Below are positions 43,953 to 53,514 of a stretch of DNA of 64,000 bases, in pieces. Source of the DNA: Halopseudomonas pelagia (GTDB lineage Bacteria; Pseudomonadota; Gammaproteobacteria; Pseudomonadales; Pseudomonadaceae); the NCBI RefSeq assembly GCF_009497895.1, contig NZ_CP033116.1:3286001-3350000 (forward strand). Direction: 5' to 3'. How positions within the stretch are numbered: the first letter of the stretch is position 1; each line of letters begins with the position of its first letter. The position numbers and the translations under genes are program-made. The notes under the pieces were generated by a model. The model was given only the letters and a program-made list of their open reading frames with translations. It did not search any database and was not told where the DNA came from.

Positions 43953-45243
43953 CGGCTTTACTCCTGTCTGCTGCCGGTTTAATTGTAGACTCGCTGTCAG
44001 CGGACGGCGGCGGTATGTCGGTCTCCGCGTCTTCCAGCATCATTTCCAGCACCGCTGGCGAAGTGCGGACCATAGGCACATAGTGCGCTGCGCCGTCGAC
44101 GATCCGATCCTTACCGAGCCGCGACTGCTGCAGCGCATACAGGCCGCAGAGCCCGAACATCAGGGTAAAGAACAGCGGCAAGGCCATGGGCGAGGTCATG
44201 CCCATCAACCACCCCGCCAGTGCCGGGCCGACTGCGGCGCCTACACCGTGCAGCATCAATAGCGAGGCATTGCCGGAGAGAATATCTTCGTGATGCAGGT
44301 GGTCGATCAGGTGCGCGACCGCAGCCGGATAAACCGCAAATGCACCGCCGCCAAACAGCGCAGCGGCGACCAGCAGCCACTGCCCTAAAGGTCCAAAAAG
44401 CGCCATCAGCACACCGCCGACAGCGGCGACCCCGGCAATCACGGCCAACGCCAGCCGGCGATCCACGCGATCGGAAAGCATGCCCATCGGCCATTGAAAT
44501 AAAGCGCCAGCGACAATCACCACTGAAACGAAGCCGGCGACCTGGGTGGCGTCCATGCCCATACGACCGGCATACACCGCCCCCAGACCCCAGAAGCCGC
44601 CCATCGCCAGGCCAGACAGGGTTGCCGCCGCACAAGCCACGGGAGCGGCGTGCCAGAGACGCTTGAGAGACAACCCGGGGGTGTTGGTTATTACCGGCTG
44701 ATCCAGTTTGGTGGCGGCAACCGGCATCAGCGCGACGATGATCAGAATGGCGGCGACGGCAAACAGGCTGAAGCCCATTGGGCTGTCCAGCCGCAACAGC
44801 TGCTGGGCCAGTGCCAGCGCCCCAAGGTTCACCGCCATATAGATTGCGAACACCTGACCGCGTCGCTCCGGCGGCGCCTGGGTATTCAACCAACTCTCAA
44901 TAACGGTATAAATCCCCACCAGCGCGGTACCGGTCAGCACGCGCAAGAACAGCCACACGCCAACATCGATAAACAGCACATGGATCAGCACTGAGGCGGC
45001 AGCGGCGGCGGCAAAAAAGCCGAACGCACGCACATGTCCCATGCGCCGAATAAGCTTCGGGCATAGCCAGGTACCAACAATAAAACCAACAAAATAAGCC
45101 GAGCCCAACAGGCCCAGCGTCTGGTCGGCAAAACCTTCGCCACTGCCGCGCAGGGCCAGCAAGGTATTGAGTAAACCGGTGCCCAGCAACAGCAGGGCGA
45201 TACCACACAACAATGCTGCGATAGGCAGCAATATGATCATCAT
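43936..45243 (-). CDS. MFS transporter (YcaD-like)
   Basis: 435 residues with 12 predicted helices, similar in type to YcaD (LGLLGSAYFVGFIVGTWLCPKLIRRMGHVRAFGFFAA; YTVIESWLNTQAPPERRGQVFAIYM). The C-terminal tail of ~60 residues is polar. In Stenotrophomonas a YcaD-type gene is linked with ggpPS, and here the two overlap, so transport of glucosylglycerol or a related solute is a reasonable guess. Confidence 0.82.
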   Translation of the reverse strand: MMIILLPIAALLCGIALLLLGTGLLNTLLALRGSGEGFADQTLGLLGSAYFVGFIVGTWLCPKLIRRMGHVRAFGFFAAAAAASVLIHVLFIDVGVWLFLRVLTGTALVGIYTVIESWLNTQAPPERRGQVFAIYMAVNLGALALAQQLLRLDSPMGFSLFAVAAILIIVALMPVAATKLDQPVITNTPGLSLKRLWHAAPVACAAATLSGLAMGGFWGLGAVYAGRMGMDATQVAGFVSVVIVAGALFQWPMGMLSDRVDRRLALAVIAGVAAVGGVLMALFGPLGQWLLVAAALFGGGAFAVYPAAVAHLIDHLHHEDILSGNASLLMLHGVGAAVGPALAGWLMGMTSPMALPLFFTLMFGLCGLYALQQSRLGKDRIVDGAAHYVPMVRTSPAVLEMMLEDAETDIPPPSADSESTIKPAADRSKADDSGN

Positions 45244-45474
45244 GGAGCCGAGTCCTTATGGGTTGCTATCGGTTCCAGACAGAGGGGGTGCAAAAATGCT
45301 GTCAGCTCTAAACTGATCGAAAATAGTAAGTATTTCTGGCTCTTATGAAAAAACCATACCCCATCGAGCAGGCGCCCGCCACCGCTAATCCGCACAAGAA
45401 GATTTCAATTCGGCCGCTGCATGGCGTTACACTGGCGTCACCATCAACCGCCCTATCTGCATCACGGACCCATC

Positions 45475-45765
45475 ATGCACAGCGTGAATAATTTTGCCCG
45501 CCGACTGTTCAGCCCCCTGCTCACGCCCCTAGAAGGTGGTGATCAGGCGTATACCTACACCCCCCGAGCCCGGCTGATTTTATGGGTAGTTGGTCTGCTA
45601 TTTCTTGGGCTGGGTACCGCCCTCGCGGTGTTTATCCCGCGCGGTATTGATGTGGCGGTATATGTACCGATTGGCGTGTTCTGTCTGGTCGGACTTTTCG
45701 CCATCGTGGTCGCCTGGCTGGGTACCGAACGCGCAGTGGCCAAGGTATGGGGAAATCGGCGCTAG
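45475..45765 (+). CDS. Small inner-membrane protein, 96 aa
   Basis: From the ATG at 45475 (MHSVNNFARRLFSPLL). Two hydrophobic helices (roughly residues 35-54 and 63-82). Family not recognised. The size and pattern suggest a conserved hypothetical membrane protein. An upstream in-frame start at 45421 is unlikely. Confidence 0.6.
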   Translation: MHSVNNFARRLFSPLLTPLEGGDQAYTYTPRARLILWVVGLLFLGLGTALAVFIPRGIDVAVYVPIGVFCLVGLFAIVVAWLGTERAVAKVWGNRR

Positions 45766-45830
45766 GCGTCCCTCACCGCGTGCCAGGACTAGCCTGAGCG
45801 CGTACATGCCATCGACTATGGGAGAGCCGC

Positions 45831-46298
45831 ATGACTCAGAAGCATTTGCTGATCGTCGCCCATGCCCCGTCGGACAACACCCGGCGCCTGGTCGAGGCGG
45901 TGCTTGAGGGTGCGCGTCATCCTGAGGTCAGCGGCGTAAACGTGAGTTGGAAGCCACCGCTGGAGGCGCAGCCGGACGACGTGTTGCAGGCCGATGCGAT
46001 CATCCTGGGTACGACCGAGAATCTGGGCTATATGAGCGGCGCCCTGAAGGACTTTTTTGACCGGTGCTACTACCCGGTCCTGGAGCAAAAGCAGGGCTTG
46101 CCCTGCGCTCTGTACATTCGTGCAGGCCTGGACGGGACCGGCACCCGCCGCGCGGTGCAAAGCATCGTCACTGGCTTACGCTGGGAATGGGTACAGGAAC
46201 CTGTAGTGTTCAAAGGCGATTGGCAGGAAGATTTTGTTGCGCAAGCGCAAGAACTGGGGCTGACCGTGGCCGCCGGTCTTGAAGCCGGTATTTTTTGA
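45831..46298 (+). CDS. Flavodoxin-like NAD(P)H-dependent oxidoreductase
   Basis: 155 residues. It begins KHLLIVAHAPSDNTRRL (phosphate-binding loop of flavodoxin-fold proteins) and has ILGTTENLGYMSGALKDFFDR, which in this family contacts FMN. It probably reduces quinones or other small molecules. It stands alone between a small membrane protein and sprT. Confidence 0.82.
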   Translation: MTQKHLLIVAHAPSDNTRRLVEAVLEGARHPEVSGVNVSWKPPLEAQPDDVLQADAIILGTTENLGYMSGALKDFFDRCYYPVLEQKQGLPCALYIRAGLDGTGTRRAVQSIVTGLRWEWVQEPVVFKGDWQEDFVAQAQELGLTVAAGLEAGIF

Positions 46299-46343
46299 CC
46301 CTGTGGCGTTGCCAGGCCGCGCCCTCATCTTATAATGCGCCCC

Positions 46344-46832
46344 ATGGATAAACTCATGGCGCGTCTCGAACATTGCTACCAGCTCGCGGAAACCCGGTTC
46401 AATCGCCGCTTTCCACGTCCGCGGGTGGATATCGATCTGCGCGGGCAGCGCGCCGGTGTCGCTTATCTGGGCCGCAATCTGCTGCGCTTCAATGGGCAGA
46501 TGTATCGCGATCACAGTGAAGACTTTCTCCAGCAAACGGTGCCACACGAGGTAGCGCACCTGCTCGCCGATCAGCTGTTCGGGGCGCGCATCCGTCCGCA
46601 CGGGCCGGAATGGCAGAGCATCATGACCGGGCTGTTCCAGCTACCCGCGCAACGCTGCCATGATTATCCGGTCAAACGCCGCGGCACCCGTTATTACTAC
46701 CGCTGTGGTTGCCCGGCAGAAGTGCACTTCACCCCACAGCGCCATGCCTGGGTGCAACGTGGCCGGCAATACCAATGCCGGCGTTGCGGAAACCTGCTGC
46801 ATTTCACCGGCCAGCAGGCGTTTCACAGCTAA
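46344..46832 (+). CDS. sprT: SprT-family zinc metalloprotease-like protein
   Basis: 162 residues from MDKLMARLEHCYQLAE, which fits SprT starts better than the in-frame ATG at 46335. HEVAH (HExxH) with a downstream His is the zinc site, and the C-terminal zinc ribbon has CGC...CRRCG. Related to eukaryotic Spartan; bacterial function is uncertain. Confidence 0.88.
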   Translation: MDKLMARLEHCYQLAETRFNRRFPRPRVDIDLRGQRAGVAYLGRNLLRFNGQMYRDHSEDFLQQTVPHEVAHLLADQLFGARIRPHGPEWQSIMTGLFQLPAQRCHDYPVKRRGTRYYYRCGCPAEVHFTPQRHAWVQRGRQYQCRRCGNLLHFTGQQAFHS

Positions 46833-46905
46833 TCTCTTTTCCCGGCATTTCCGTCATTCCCTTAACGGCCGCCGTTCCCGCTATTTCCTTCATCCCGCTA
46901 TTTCC

Positions 46906-46933
46906 GTCATTCCCGCGAAGGCGGGAATCCATC
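46906..46933. repeat. REP-like palindrome (single)
   Basis: GTCATTCCCGC-GAAG-GCGGGAATCC with a near-perfect stem. First member of a family found repeatedly to the right. Confidence 0.8.
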
Positions 46934-47002
46934 CTGACCTTCCGAAGATCACCCAGTGCATGCCCCTGATCGCCTCGACTTGGCGCAGATACGCCCGCGA
47001 GC

Positions 47003-48112
47003 TTACTCGCTGGCGACTGTCTGCTCGGCAGACTTCTCGACTTGCCCTTTGAGGCCTTCGAGCAACAGATCGTTGAGGCTCATGGCTTTGTCCAGTCGGC
47101 CTTGATCAAAGCGGTCGTCCATCGCCATACCGCCCTTGAGCAGATCACGCAGCAAATCGCTGGGTGATGAGGTCAATTCGTTGGCCGTGCGCAGGGCCTC
47201 AAGCAAGCCATCGGCATATTCACGCAGATCGCTGTTCACCGCACTGGAGGGCGCTTCCTGGCCAGCTACCCGGCCATAGGTTTCATTCACCTGGCGCACA
47301 CTGGTCTGCGTCAGATTCAGTGACATGGATGCCAGCTGCCGGCCGTCCAGGTTCAATTCCAACGCACGGTCAAAGGCACCCGCGTAATCCCCTGAATAGA
47401 ACTGGTCCGACAGGCCCTGCACTTCACCGAGCAACTGCTCCAGCGCCTTGCGTTCCTGATCATTCAGATCGCCTTCGACCTCCACCTGCCAGCCGCCAAC
47501 CTGGATACTTTGACCCTGCGCCTGGGTGCCACCCGCCTCTACCTGGCTGCTGGACGCACTGGCCGACGCCTGAGCCACACTGATACGCAAACGGTCACCC
47601 TCGCGGGTGGTGACTGACAGATCAAAAGTCTGGGACTGCGCCTCGAAACGGCTGGCATTGGCCGACAACGAAGACTGGTTTGCCTCGCTCGCTTGCGGTA
47701 GCAGACGCTCGGCCATATCCTTCATGCCGGTCTGAATCAGCTCGTAGGTCTTGTCGATATCAGCGGCAATGTTGCCGGCCAGCACCCCCATGCCATCGAG
47801 AATCTTGCGTGCCTCTTTGAAGCCCTGCTCCACGCCTTTCGCGGCCTGGTCGTACATTTTCTGCAGCTCGGTAGTGTCCGCGCCCGCGGCCTTCTGCGAC
47901 TCCAGCCGGCCACCGATGAAGCCCAGAATACGTTCAGCGACCTTGGCTGGCGCAAAGTCGTCGGCCTTGCCGTTCAGGCTGGCCTTTTCCAGGCCCAGCC
48001 GTTCGGCCAACCGGTTAGCCAGGGTCTGCTGCGGATCAAGGCGCGGCATGCCGCTGGACGTAGATGCGTTCTGGCGCACCATACCTGGCTGAATGGAGTT
48101 GAATTGAGTCAT
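47003..48112 (-). CDS. DUF5610-like protein
   Basis: 369 residues from the ATG at 48112 (MTQFNSIQPG), with AGAAGG 5 bases upstream. The N-terminal half has the pattern LANRLAERLGL...VAERILGFIGGRL...GVEQGFKEARKIL, characteristic of the DUF5610 family in pseudomonads. No signal peptide. The role is unknown. Confidence 0.8.
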   Translation of the reverse strand: MTQFNSIQPGMVRQNASTSSGMPRLDPQQTLANRLAERLGLEKASLNGKADDFAPAKVAERILGFIGGRLESQKAAGADTTELQKMYDQAAKGVEQGFKEARKILDGMGVLAGNIAADIDKTYELIQTGMKDMAERLLPQASEANQSSLSANASRFEAQSQTFDLSVTTREGDRLRISVAQASASASSSQVEAGGTQAQGQSIQVGGWQVEVEGDLNDQERKALEQLLGEVQGLSDQFYSGDYAGAFDRALELNLDGRQLASMSLNLTQTSVRQVNETYGRVAGQEAPSSAVNSDLREYADGLLEALRTANELTSSPSDLLRDLLKGGMAMDDRFDQGRLDKAMSLNDLLLEGLKGQVEKSAEQTVASE

Positions 48113-48256
48113 CGATACCTTCTCCCGGATGCATATCCAGCGAATGAACACCCGCGTTGGATGTCCGGCTAATGAGTGGTTATCGGCCAGCATCAGGAAA
48201 AACTCAGGACCATTGGTCGGATGCTTCTCAATAGCGCATCTTGGGTATCGCCAGCC

Positions 48257-49435
48257 TTAGCCGACCGCCCTGGCTGCCCGCAAGGCAGCAATCTCCTCTG
48301 GCGTTAGACCCATACCCAGTAGTATCCGTTCCGAATCCTCGCCAAGGGCCTTGCCGCCATGCCTGGGGACATTCAGACCACTACCGAATACGATCGGGCA
48401 GGCCATCTGCGGCTGCATGACGTCACCAACCGGCACTTGCTGCACCACTCCACGAGCCACCAGCTGCGGATGCCGTGCGGCTTCCTTCAATGACAGCACT
48501 GGTTCAACACAGGCATCCACTGCGGCAAACTGCTCGCACCAGTGGCTGAAGTCATGCTGCAGGAAAGCGGCGGTGAGCTCGGCCTTGAGCTTTTGCTGAT
48601 CACGCTTGCTGGCGGACAAACCGGTAGCCGCCAATTCCGGCCGTCCCAGGGTTTCGCACAACGCTTTTAGAAATTGCGGTTCAAGGCTGCCGACGGCCAT
48701 CCAGCGACCGTCTCGGGTGCGATAGTAATCATAGAAGCTGCCCCCATTGAGCATGGTGCCTTCCAGCTCGGGTTCCACATCGGCCGCCAGGCACGCCGCA
48801 CCCGCCATGGCATTCAGGCTGAATACACAATCGGTCATGCTGATGTCCACATGCTGACCTTCACCCGTGCGCTCACGATGCACCACGGCTGCCAGCAGGC
48901 CCGCCACTGCATGCAGCGACCCACCAGCCACATCCGCCACCTGCATGCCCAGCGGCACCGGCCCCTCTTCCCGCCTGCCGGTATAACTGGCCAACCCGGA
49001 CAACGCCAGGTAATTGATGTCGTGCCCCGCGCGATCTCGATAGGGCCCGGTCTGGCCATAGCCGGTAATGGACACATAGATCAGCCGCGGATTGATGGCC
49101 TTGAGCGCCTCATAGCCCACGCCCAGCTTATCCATCACACCCGGACGGAATTGATCGATAACGACGTCGTAGTCGGCAATCAAGCCCCGCACAATCGCCT
49201 GCGCCTCGCGAGCCTTGAGGTTAAGCCCGATGGAGCCCTTGTTGCGGTTGAGGTAGGCATGGCTGGTGGATACCCCATTGACATGGGGCGGCAACATGCG
49301 CACCAGGTCCATGCGCTCGGGTGACTCCACGCGCAACACCTCGGCGCCCATGTCGGCGAGCATCAGCGAAGCAAAAGGGCCGGGTAACAACGTGGAGAAG
49401 TCGAGGATCTTCAGTGATTCCAGCGGGCCGGGCAT
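48257..49435 (-). CDS. CaiB/BaiF-family CoA transferase
   Basis: 392 residues from the ATG at 49435 (MPGPLESLKILDF), with GGAGG upstream. Class III CoA transferase motifs are present: LPGPFASLMLADMGAEV, YLNRNKGSIGLNLK, and the catalytic Asp region GHDINYLALSG. It could be an alpha-methylacyl-CoA racemase or a CoA transferase; the substrate is not evident. Confidence 0.9.
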   Translation of the reverse strand: MPGPLESLKILDFSTLLPGPFASLMLADMGAEVLRVESPERMDLVRMLPPHVNGVSTSHAYLNRNKGSIGLNLKAREAQAIVRGLIADYDVVIDQFRPGVMDKLGVGYEALKAINPRLIYVSITGYGQTGPYRDRAGHDINYLALSGLASYTGRREEGPVPLGMQVADVAGGSLHAVAGLLAAVVHRERTGEGQHVDISMTDCVFSLNAMAGAACLAADVEPELEGTMLNGGSFYDYYRTRDGRWMAVGSLEPQFLKALCETLGRPELAATGLSASKRDQQKLKAELTAAFLQHDFSHWCEQFAAVDACVEPVLSLKEAARHPQLVARGVVQQVPVGDVMQPQMACPIVFGSGLNVPRHGGKALGEDSERILLGMGLTPEEIAALRAARAVG

Positions 49436-49626
49436 GTCGCCTCCTTTCGTCGTTAACTGCCGTTGAATGAACAGGTTCTCCAGCATAGCGATGCATGCTC
49501 GCGACCCATATGGCAGGTAAGCCAGAATCAGGACGAACTAGCAGAATTGACGTTCTCACCAATAGTCCGCTGTCGCCACGCATATGCAGCTACACTGGCC
49601 AATCAGCTTCTTCAGGAGACCGGCAC

Positions 49627-50466
49627 ATGTCCCAGCTTATCGATATCCACTCCCTGGCAACACTGCTTGATGACCCAAAGCTATGCCTTATCGACTGTCG
49701 CTTTTCTCTGGACCAACCGGATCAGGGTCGTTTCGATTATGCCGCTGGCCACATTCCCGGCGCGCGCTATATGCATCTGGATAAGGACTTGTCTGCCAAG
49801 GTCGTTCCCGGCACCACCGGGCGTCACCCGCTCCCCGACCCTGGCCTGCTGCAAACCCGGCTGCAACGCATCGGGCTGAATAATGCTGACCAGGTAGTAA
49901 TCTATGACGACGGCGCCGGTATGTTTGCTGCCCGGCTGTGGTGGTCGTTGCGCTGGCTTGGCCATACAAGCGTCAAGGTATTGGACGGCGGGTTTCAAGC
50001 CTGGACCAACGCCGGTCTGCCGGTAAGCCAGGAAACGCCGCGCCCGGCGGCAGAAGGCAATTTTCAAGGCCAAGCGGACAACAGCAAGCTGATTGATGCA
50101 GCGGAAATTACCCAGCGCCTGAATGACTCATCGCTGCAGTTGCTCGACGCCCGCGGTCCAGCACGTTATCGCGGCGAGGTGGAACCGCTGGACCCGGTCG
50201 CCGGGCATATTCCTGGCGCGGCCAATCTGCCGTGCGCCGAGAACACGCTCGCCGATGGGCGTTGGTTAACGCCGGAACAACTCAAAAGCCGTTTTGCGCC
50301 CTGGCACGACAGCGGCAAAGAACTGGTGAGTTACTGTGGTTCCGGCGTAACCGCCTGCCACAACATTCTCGCCGCCGTCGAGGCCGGGCTGCCAGAACCC
50401 AAATTATACGCGGGCTCCTGGAGTGAATGGATTACCGACCCACAGCGCCCTGTCGCTCGGGACTAG
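49627..50466 (+). CDS. sseA: Sulfurtransferase, 3-mercaptopyruvate type
   Basis: 279 residues in two rhodanese domains, the second active: CGSGVTAC (Cys ~237). The CG(S/T)GVT loop is the signature of mercaptopyruvate sulfurtransferases, as opposed to CRxGR/T of thiosulfate rhodaneses. Start at 49627 (MSQLIDIHSL), with CAGGAGACCGGC upstream. Confidence 0.88.
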   Translation: MSQLIDIHSLATLLDDPKLCLIDCRFSLDQPDQGRFDYAAGHIPGARYMHLDKDLSAKVVPGTTGRHPLPDPGLLQTRLQRIGLNNADQVVIYDDGAGMFAARLWWSLRWLGHTSVKVLDGGFQAWTNAGLPVSQETPRPAAEGNFQGQADNSKLIDAAEITQRLNDSSLQLLDARGPARYRGEVEPLDPVAGHIPGAANLPCAENTLADGRWLTPEQLKSRFAPWHDSGKELVSYCGSGVTACHNILAAVEAGLPEPKLYAGSWSEWITDPQRPVARD

Positions 50467-50471
50467 CCGGC

Positions 50472-51245
50472 TTAGTCGATAACCGGCGCCTCGCTTGCGC
50501 GGCGCAGCGCCTCGACATACGGGCGCAGCGAATAACCCAGCTGCGCCTCCAAATCATCCGCCCAGCTGCGTAAAGCCAGCTTTTCCAGAAACAACTGCCC
50601 ACTGGCGGGTATGAACAGCAGGATGTTGCCCTCCTCGACCGGCACTTGCAGATACTTGTCGCCAAACAGCTGTTCCAGCATACGCCCGGCATAGGGGTTA
50701 CCGGTGTTGCCCAACTGCCATTGATTGATGACCAGCAGCCCGCCGGGCCGCAGCGCCCGGTGACAGCGCTGGAAGAATTCGGCCTGCAGCTGCAGACGCG
50801 AGATACCGCCCTCCATATACAGATCCACAAACAGCAGATCGCAACTGGCCGGTGATTCGTTGATGTACTGCTCCGCGCAGCCTATCTTGATCTCCAGCCG
50901 CGGGTCTTCACTCAACCCCAGCCATTTACGACCCGCATCCACCACCGCCGGGCGCAATTCCACAGCGGTCACCTTTTGCGGCTGAAAATGCTTGAGCAGA
51001 CAGTTCGCCAGACTCCCCCCACCCAGGCCCAATAATGTGACCTGTTGCGGCTTGTTCTGCCAATAGAGTGCGAGCAACATGGCCCGCGTGTAGTCATATT
51101 CCAACCAGGCGGGATCCGCCTCAAAGCAGCAGCTTTGTTCGGTTTGCTCGCCAAAATACAAAAAACGGTAACCCTCTGCCTCGGTCACACGCAGCACGCC
51201 GTAGTCGTCACGAATGGCTTCGAGCAGGCTCTCTTCATTACTCAT
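50472..51245 (-). CDS. Spermidine synthase-like methyltransferase-fold protein
   Basis: 257 residues from the ATG at 51245 ([11 protein letters not shown]). Rossmann SAM-like motif [14 protein letters not shown], then [20 protein letters not shown] and [15 protein letters not shown]. It resembles the spermidine-synthase-like proteins of Pseudomonas, which lack a transmembrane part; activity is not proven. Confidence 0.82.
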   Translation of the reverse strand: MSNEESLLEAIRDDYGVLRVTEAEGYRFLYFGEQTEQSCCFEADPAWLEYDYTRAMLLALYWQNKPQQVTLLGLGGGSLANCLLKHFQPQKVTAVELRPAVVDAGRKWLGLSEDPRLEIKIGCAEQYINESPASCDLLFVDLYMEGGISRLQLQAEFFQRCHRALRPGGLLVINQWQLGNTGNPYAGRMLEQLFGDKYLQVPVEEGNILLFIPASGQLFLEKLALRSWADDLEAQLGYSLRPYVEALRRASEAPVID

Positions 51246-51356
51246 CGAAAAAGGCCTCAAAGCGCTGAAAACACGCTTGAAAAAAGGGATGGGCTGTCTG
51301 AATGTCATGACTCAGAGTACCATTGCAGCACTTCAATACCCAATTCAAGAGACCTC

Positions 51357-52709
51357 ATGACCGCACCCTGGACCCCCGACAGCTGGCGCAGCAAACCGAT
51401 CATTCAGCAACCCACGTATGCCGATGCCAATGCACTGGCGCAGGTAGAAAACACGCTGGCGAGTTATCCACCGCTGGTATTTGCCGGGGAAGCGCGTGAA
51501 TTGCGCCGCCAATTTGCCGAAGTCACCCAGGGCCGCGCATTCCTGTTGCAGGGCGGCGATTGCGCTGAAAGCTTTGCCGAGTTCTCTGCTCCAAAGATTC
51601 GCGATACCTTCAAGGTGTTGCTGCAGATGGCTGTGGTCATGACCTTTGCCGCCAGTTGCCCGGTAGTTAAAGTTGGGCGCATGGCCGGCCAGTTTGCCAA
51701 ACCGCGTTCCGCCGATGATGAATCCCAGGGCGATCTGACCCTGCCCGCCTACCGTGGCGACATCATCAACAATATAGCCTTCGAAGCCGGCGGCCGCGCT
51801 CCTGATCCGCAGCGCCTGCTGATGGCCTACCACCAGGCCACCGCCACCCTCAATCTGTTGCGCGCCTTCGCTTCCGGCGGCTTTGCCAGCCTGGACAAGG
51901 TGCACCAGTGGAACCTGGATTTTATCGCCAACTCCGCGACCAGCCACCGCTTCGAAAACCTCGCCAGCCGCATCGATGAAAGCCTGGCCTTTATGCGCGC
52001 CTGCGGCGTGGATCTGGAACATAGCGCGCAACTGCGTGAGACCTCCTTTTTCACCGCCCATGAAGCACTCCTGCTGAATTACGAACAAGCCTTCACCCGC
52101 CAGGACAGCCTCACCGGCGACTGGTACGACTGCTCCGCGCACATGCTCTGGATCGGTGACCGCACCCGCCAGCCCGGCGGCGCCCACGTGGAATTCATGC
52201 GCGGCATCAACAACCCGATCGGCGTCAAAACCGGCCCCAGCACCGACCCGGACGAGCTGCTGCGGCTGATCGACGTGCTCAACCCTGAGAACGATCCCGG
52301 CCGGCTGAACCTGATTGTGCGCATGGGCGCAGACAAGGTCGAAGCGCATATGCCGCAGCTGGTGCGCGCCATCGAGCGCGAAGGCAAGCAGGTGCTTTGG
52401 AGTTCCGACCCGATGCACGGCAACACCATCAAAGCCTCCAGCGGCTACAAAACACGGGACTTCGCCAGTATTCTCAAGGAAGTGGAACAGTTCTTCGCCG
52501 TGCACCAGGCCGAAGGCACCTGGGCCGGTGGCATCCATATCGAAATGACCGGCCAGAACGTCACCGAATGCATAGGCGGCGCCACCCCGGTCACCGAAGC
52601 CGGACTATCTGACCGCTACCACACACACTGCGATCCGCGGCTGAATGCGGACCAGTCGCTGGAGTTGGCGTTTATGATTGCGGAGACGTTGAAGAAGGCG
52701 CGGCGGTAA
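51357..52709 (+). CDS. Class II 3-deoxy-7-phosphoheptulonate (DAHP) synthase
   Basis: 450 residues, plant-type (class II) enzyme: [45 protein letters not shown] and [15 protein letters not shown] are conserved motifs. It joins phosphoenolpyruvate and erythrose-4-phosphate, the first step of the shikimate pathway. The true start is the ATG at 51357. A longer frame reaching 51045 is not coding. Confidence 0.95.
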   Translation: MTAPWTPDSWRSKPIIQQPTYADANALAQVENTLASYPPLVFAGEARELRRQFAEVTQGRAFLLQGGDCAESFAEFSAPKIRDTFKVLLQMAVVMTFAASCPVVKVGRMAGQFAKPRSADDESQGDLTLPAYRGDIINNIAFEAGGRAPDPQRLLMAYHQATATLNLLRAFASGGFASLDKVHQWNLDFIANSATSHRFENLASRIDESLAFMRACGVDLEHSAQLRETSFFTAHEALLLNYEQAFTRQDSLTGDWYDCSAHMLWIGDRTRQPGGAHVEFMRGINNPIGVKTGPSTDPDELLRLIDVLNPENDPGRLNLIVRMGADKVEAHMPQLVRAIEREGKQVLWSSDPMHGNTIKASSGYKTRDFASILKEVEQFFAVHQAEGTWAGGIHIEMTGQNVTECIGGATPVTEAGLSDRYHTHCDPRLNADQSLELAFMIAETLKKARR

Positions 52710-52736
52710 GGGGCTGCCGAGACATTTAAGTCAAAA

Positions 52737-53006
52737 TGGATTCCCGCCTGCGCGGGAATGACGAGGTATTGGACGCAAAATGCTCGACCACTAACACACC
52801 ACCCTCCCACACCGTCATCCTCGCGAACGCGGGGATCCATTGTCGGGTGTAAACGAGGCGCGCATATGCATCTTGATTACCAAACCAAGGTCAAAATGGA
52901 TTCCCGCGTGCGCGGGAATGACGGGGTTTTGGCACGCACTTCTGCACGACCTGCTACCTCGCACATTCAGATACCGTCATCCTCGCGAACGCGGGGATCC
53001 ATTGTC
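52737..53006. repeat. Cluster of four REP-like palindromes in two tandem pairs
   Basis: The 328 bases between the DAHP synthase and GIY-YIG genes hold two pairs, each made of a GGATTCCCGC.GCGGGAATGACG unit (52737-52764, 52896-52926) and a GTCATCCTCGCGAACGCGGGG unit (52813-52841, 52974-53006). No gene is present. The two pairs share spacers, so one pair arose by tandem duplication. Confidence 0.85.
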
Positions 53007-53037
53007 GTGGTTGAGTACTCACCCAACTGAGTCAGAG

Positions 53038-53328
53038 TCACTCAGCAATCTCGGCCCACAGGTCCCGCCACTCCGGATTGAGCTCTTCAACCAACTCCAA
53101 CTTCCAGAGGCGACGCCACTTCTTTAGTACCTTCTCTCGGCAGATCGCAGCCTCCATAGACCCATGCCGCTCATACCACACCAACTCCTTGACCTGATGC
53201 CGCCCAGTGAACCCACCGAACGTACCCGCGCGATGCTGCCACACCCGCTGCACCAAATCCGATGTCACGCCCACATATAAGGTACCTCGCACCCCCGAAG
53301 CCATCATATAAACCGCAGGCAACCTCAT
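53038..53328 (-). CDS. GIY-YIG nuclease family protein
   Basis: 96 residues: VYMM...GTLYVGVTSDLVQRVWQHRAG is the GIY-YIG core with the conserved Arg, then a Glu in the C-terminal half (AAICREKVLKKW). Similar to YhbQ-type proteins, which may cut DNA junctions. Surrounded by REP-like repeats. Confidence 0.88.
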   Translation of the reverse strand: MRLPAVYMMASGVRGTLYVGVTSDLVQRVWQHRAGTFGGFTGRHQVKELVWYERHGSMEAAICREKVLKKWRRLWKLELVEELNPEWRDLWAEIAE

Positions 53329-53514
53329 ACCCCGACCTCGCTGTCAGCAAAACCCAATCCTACCCCCCACACCCAGCCAAAGACCGGAATCACCTCACAA
53401 AATGAAGGTGAACCAGTACAGTCCTGCACGGCCGAACCCATCTGTACTCTTGAGCCAGCCCAACACGACCGCGCATAATACCGGCCCCCTCGCCGCACCC
53501 GCACAGGCCATTAC

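Noticed and set aside
51345..52538. 397-codon minus-strand frame opposite the DAHP synthase gene
   Set aside because: Shadow of a strongly conserved enzyme; no recognisable domain in the reverse frame.
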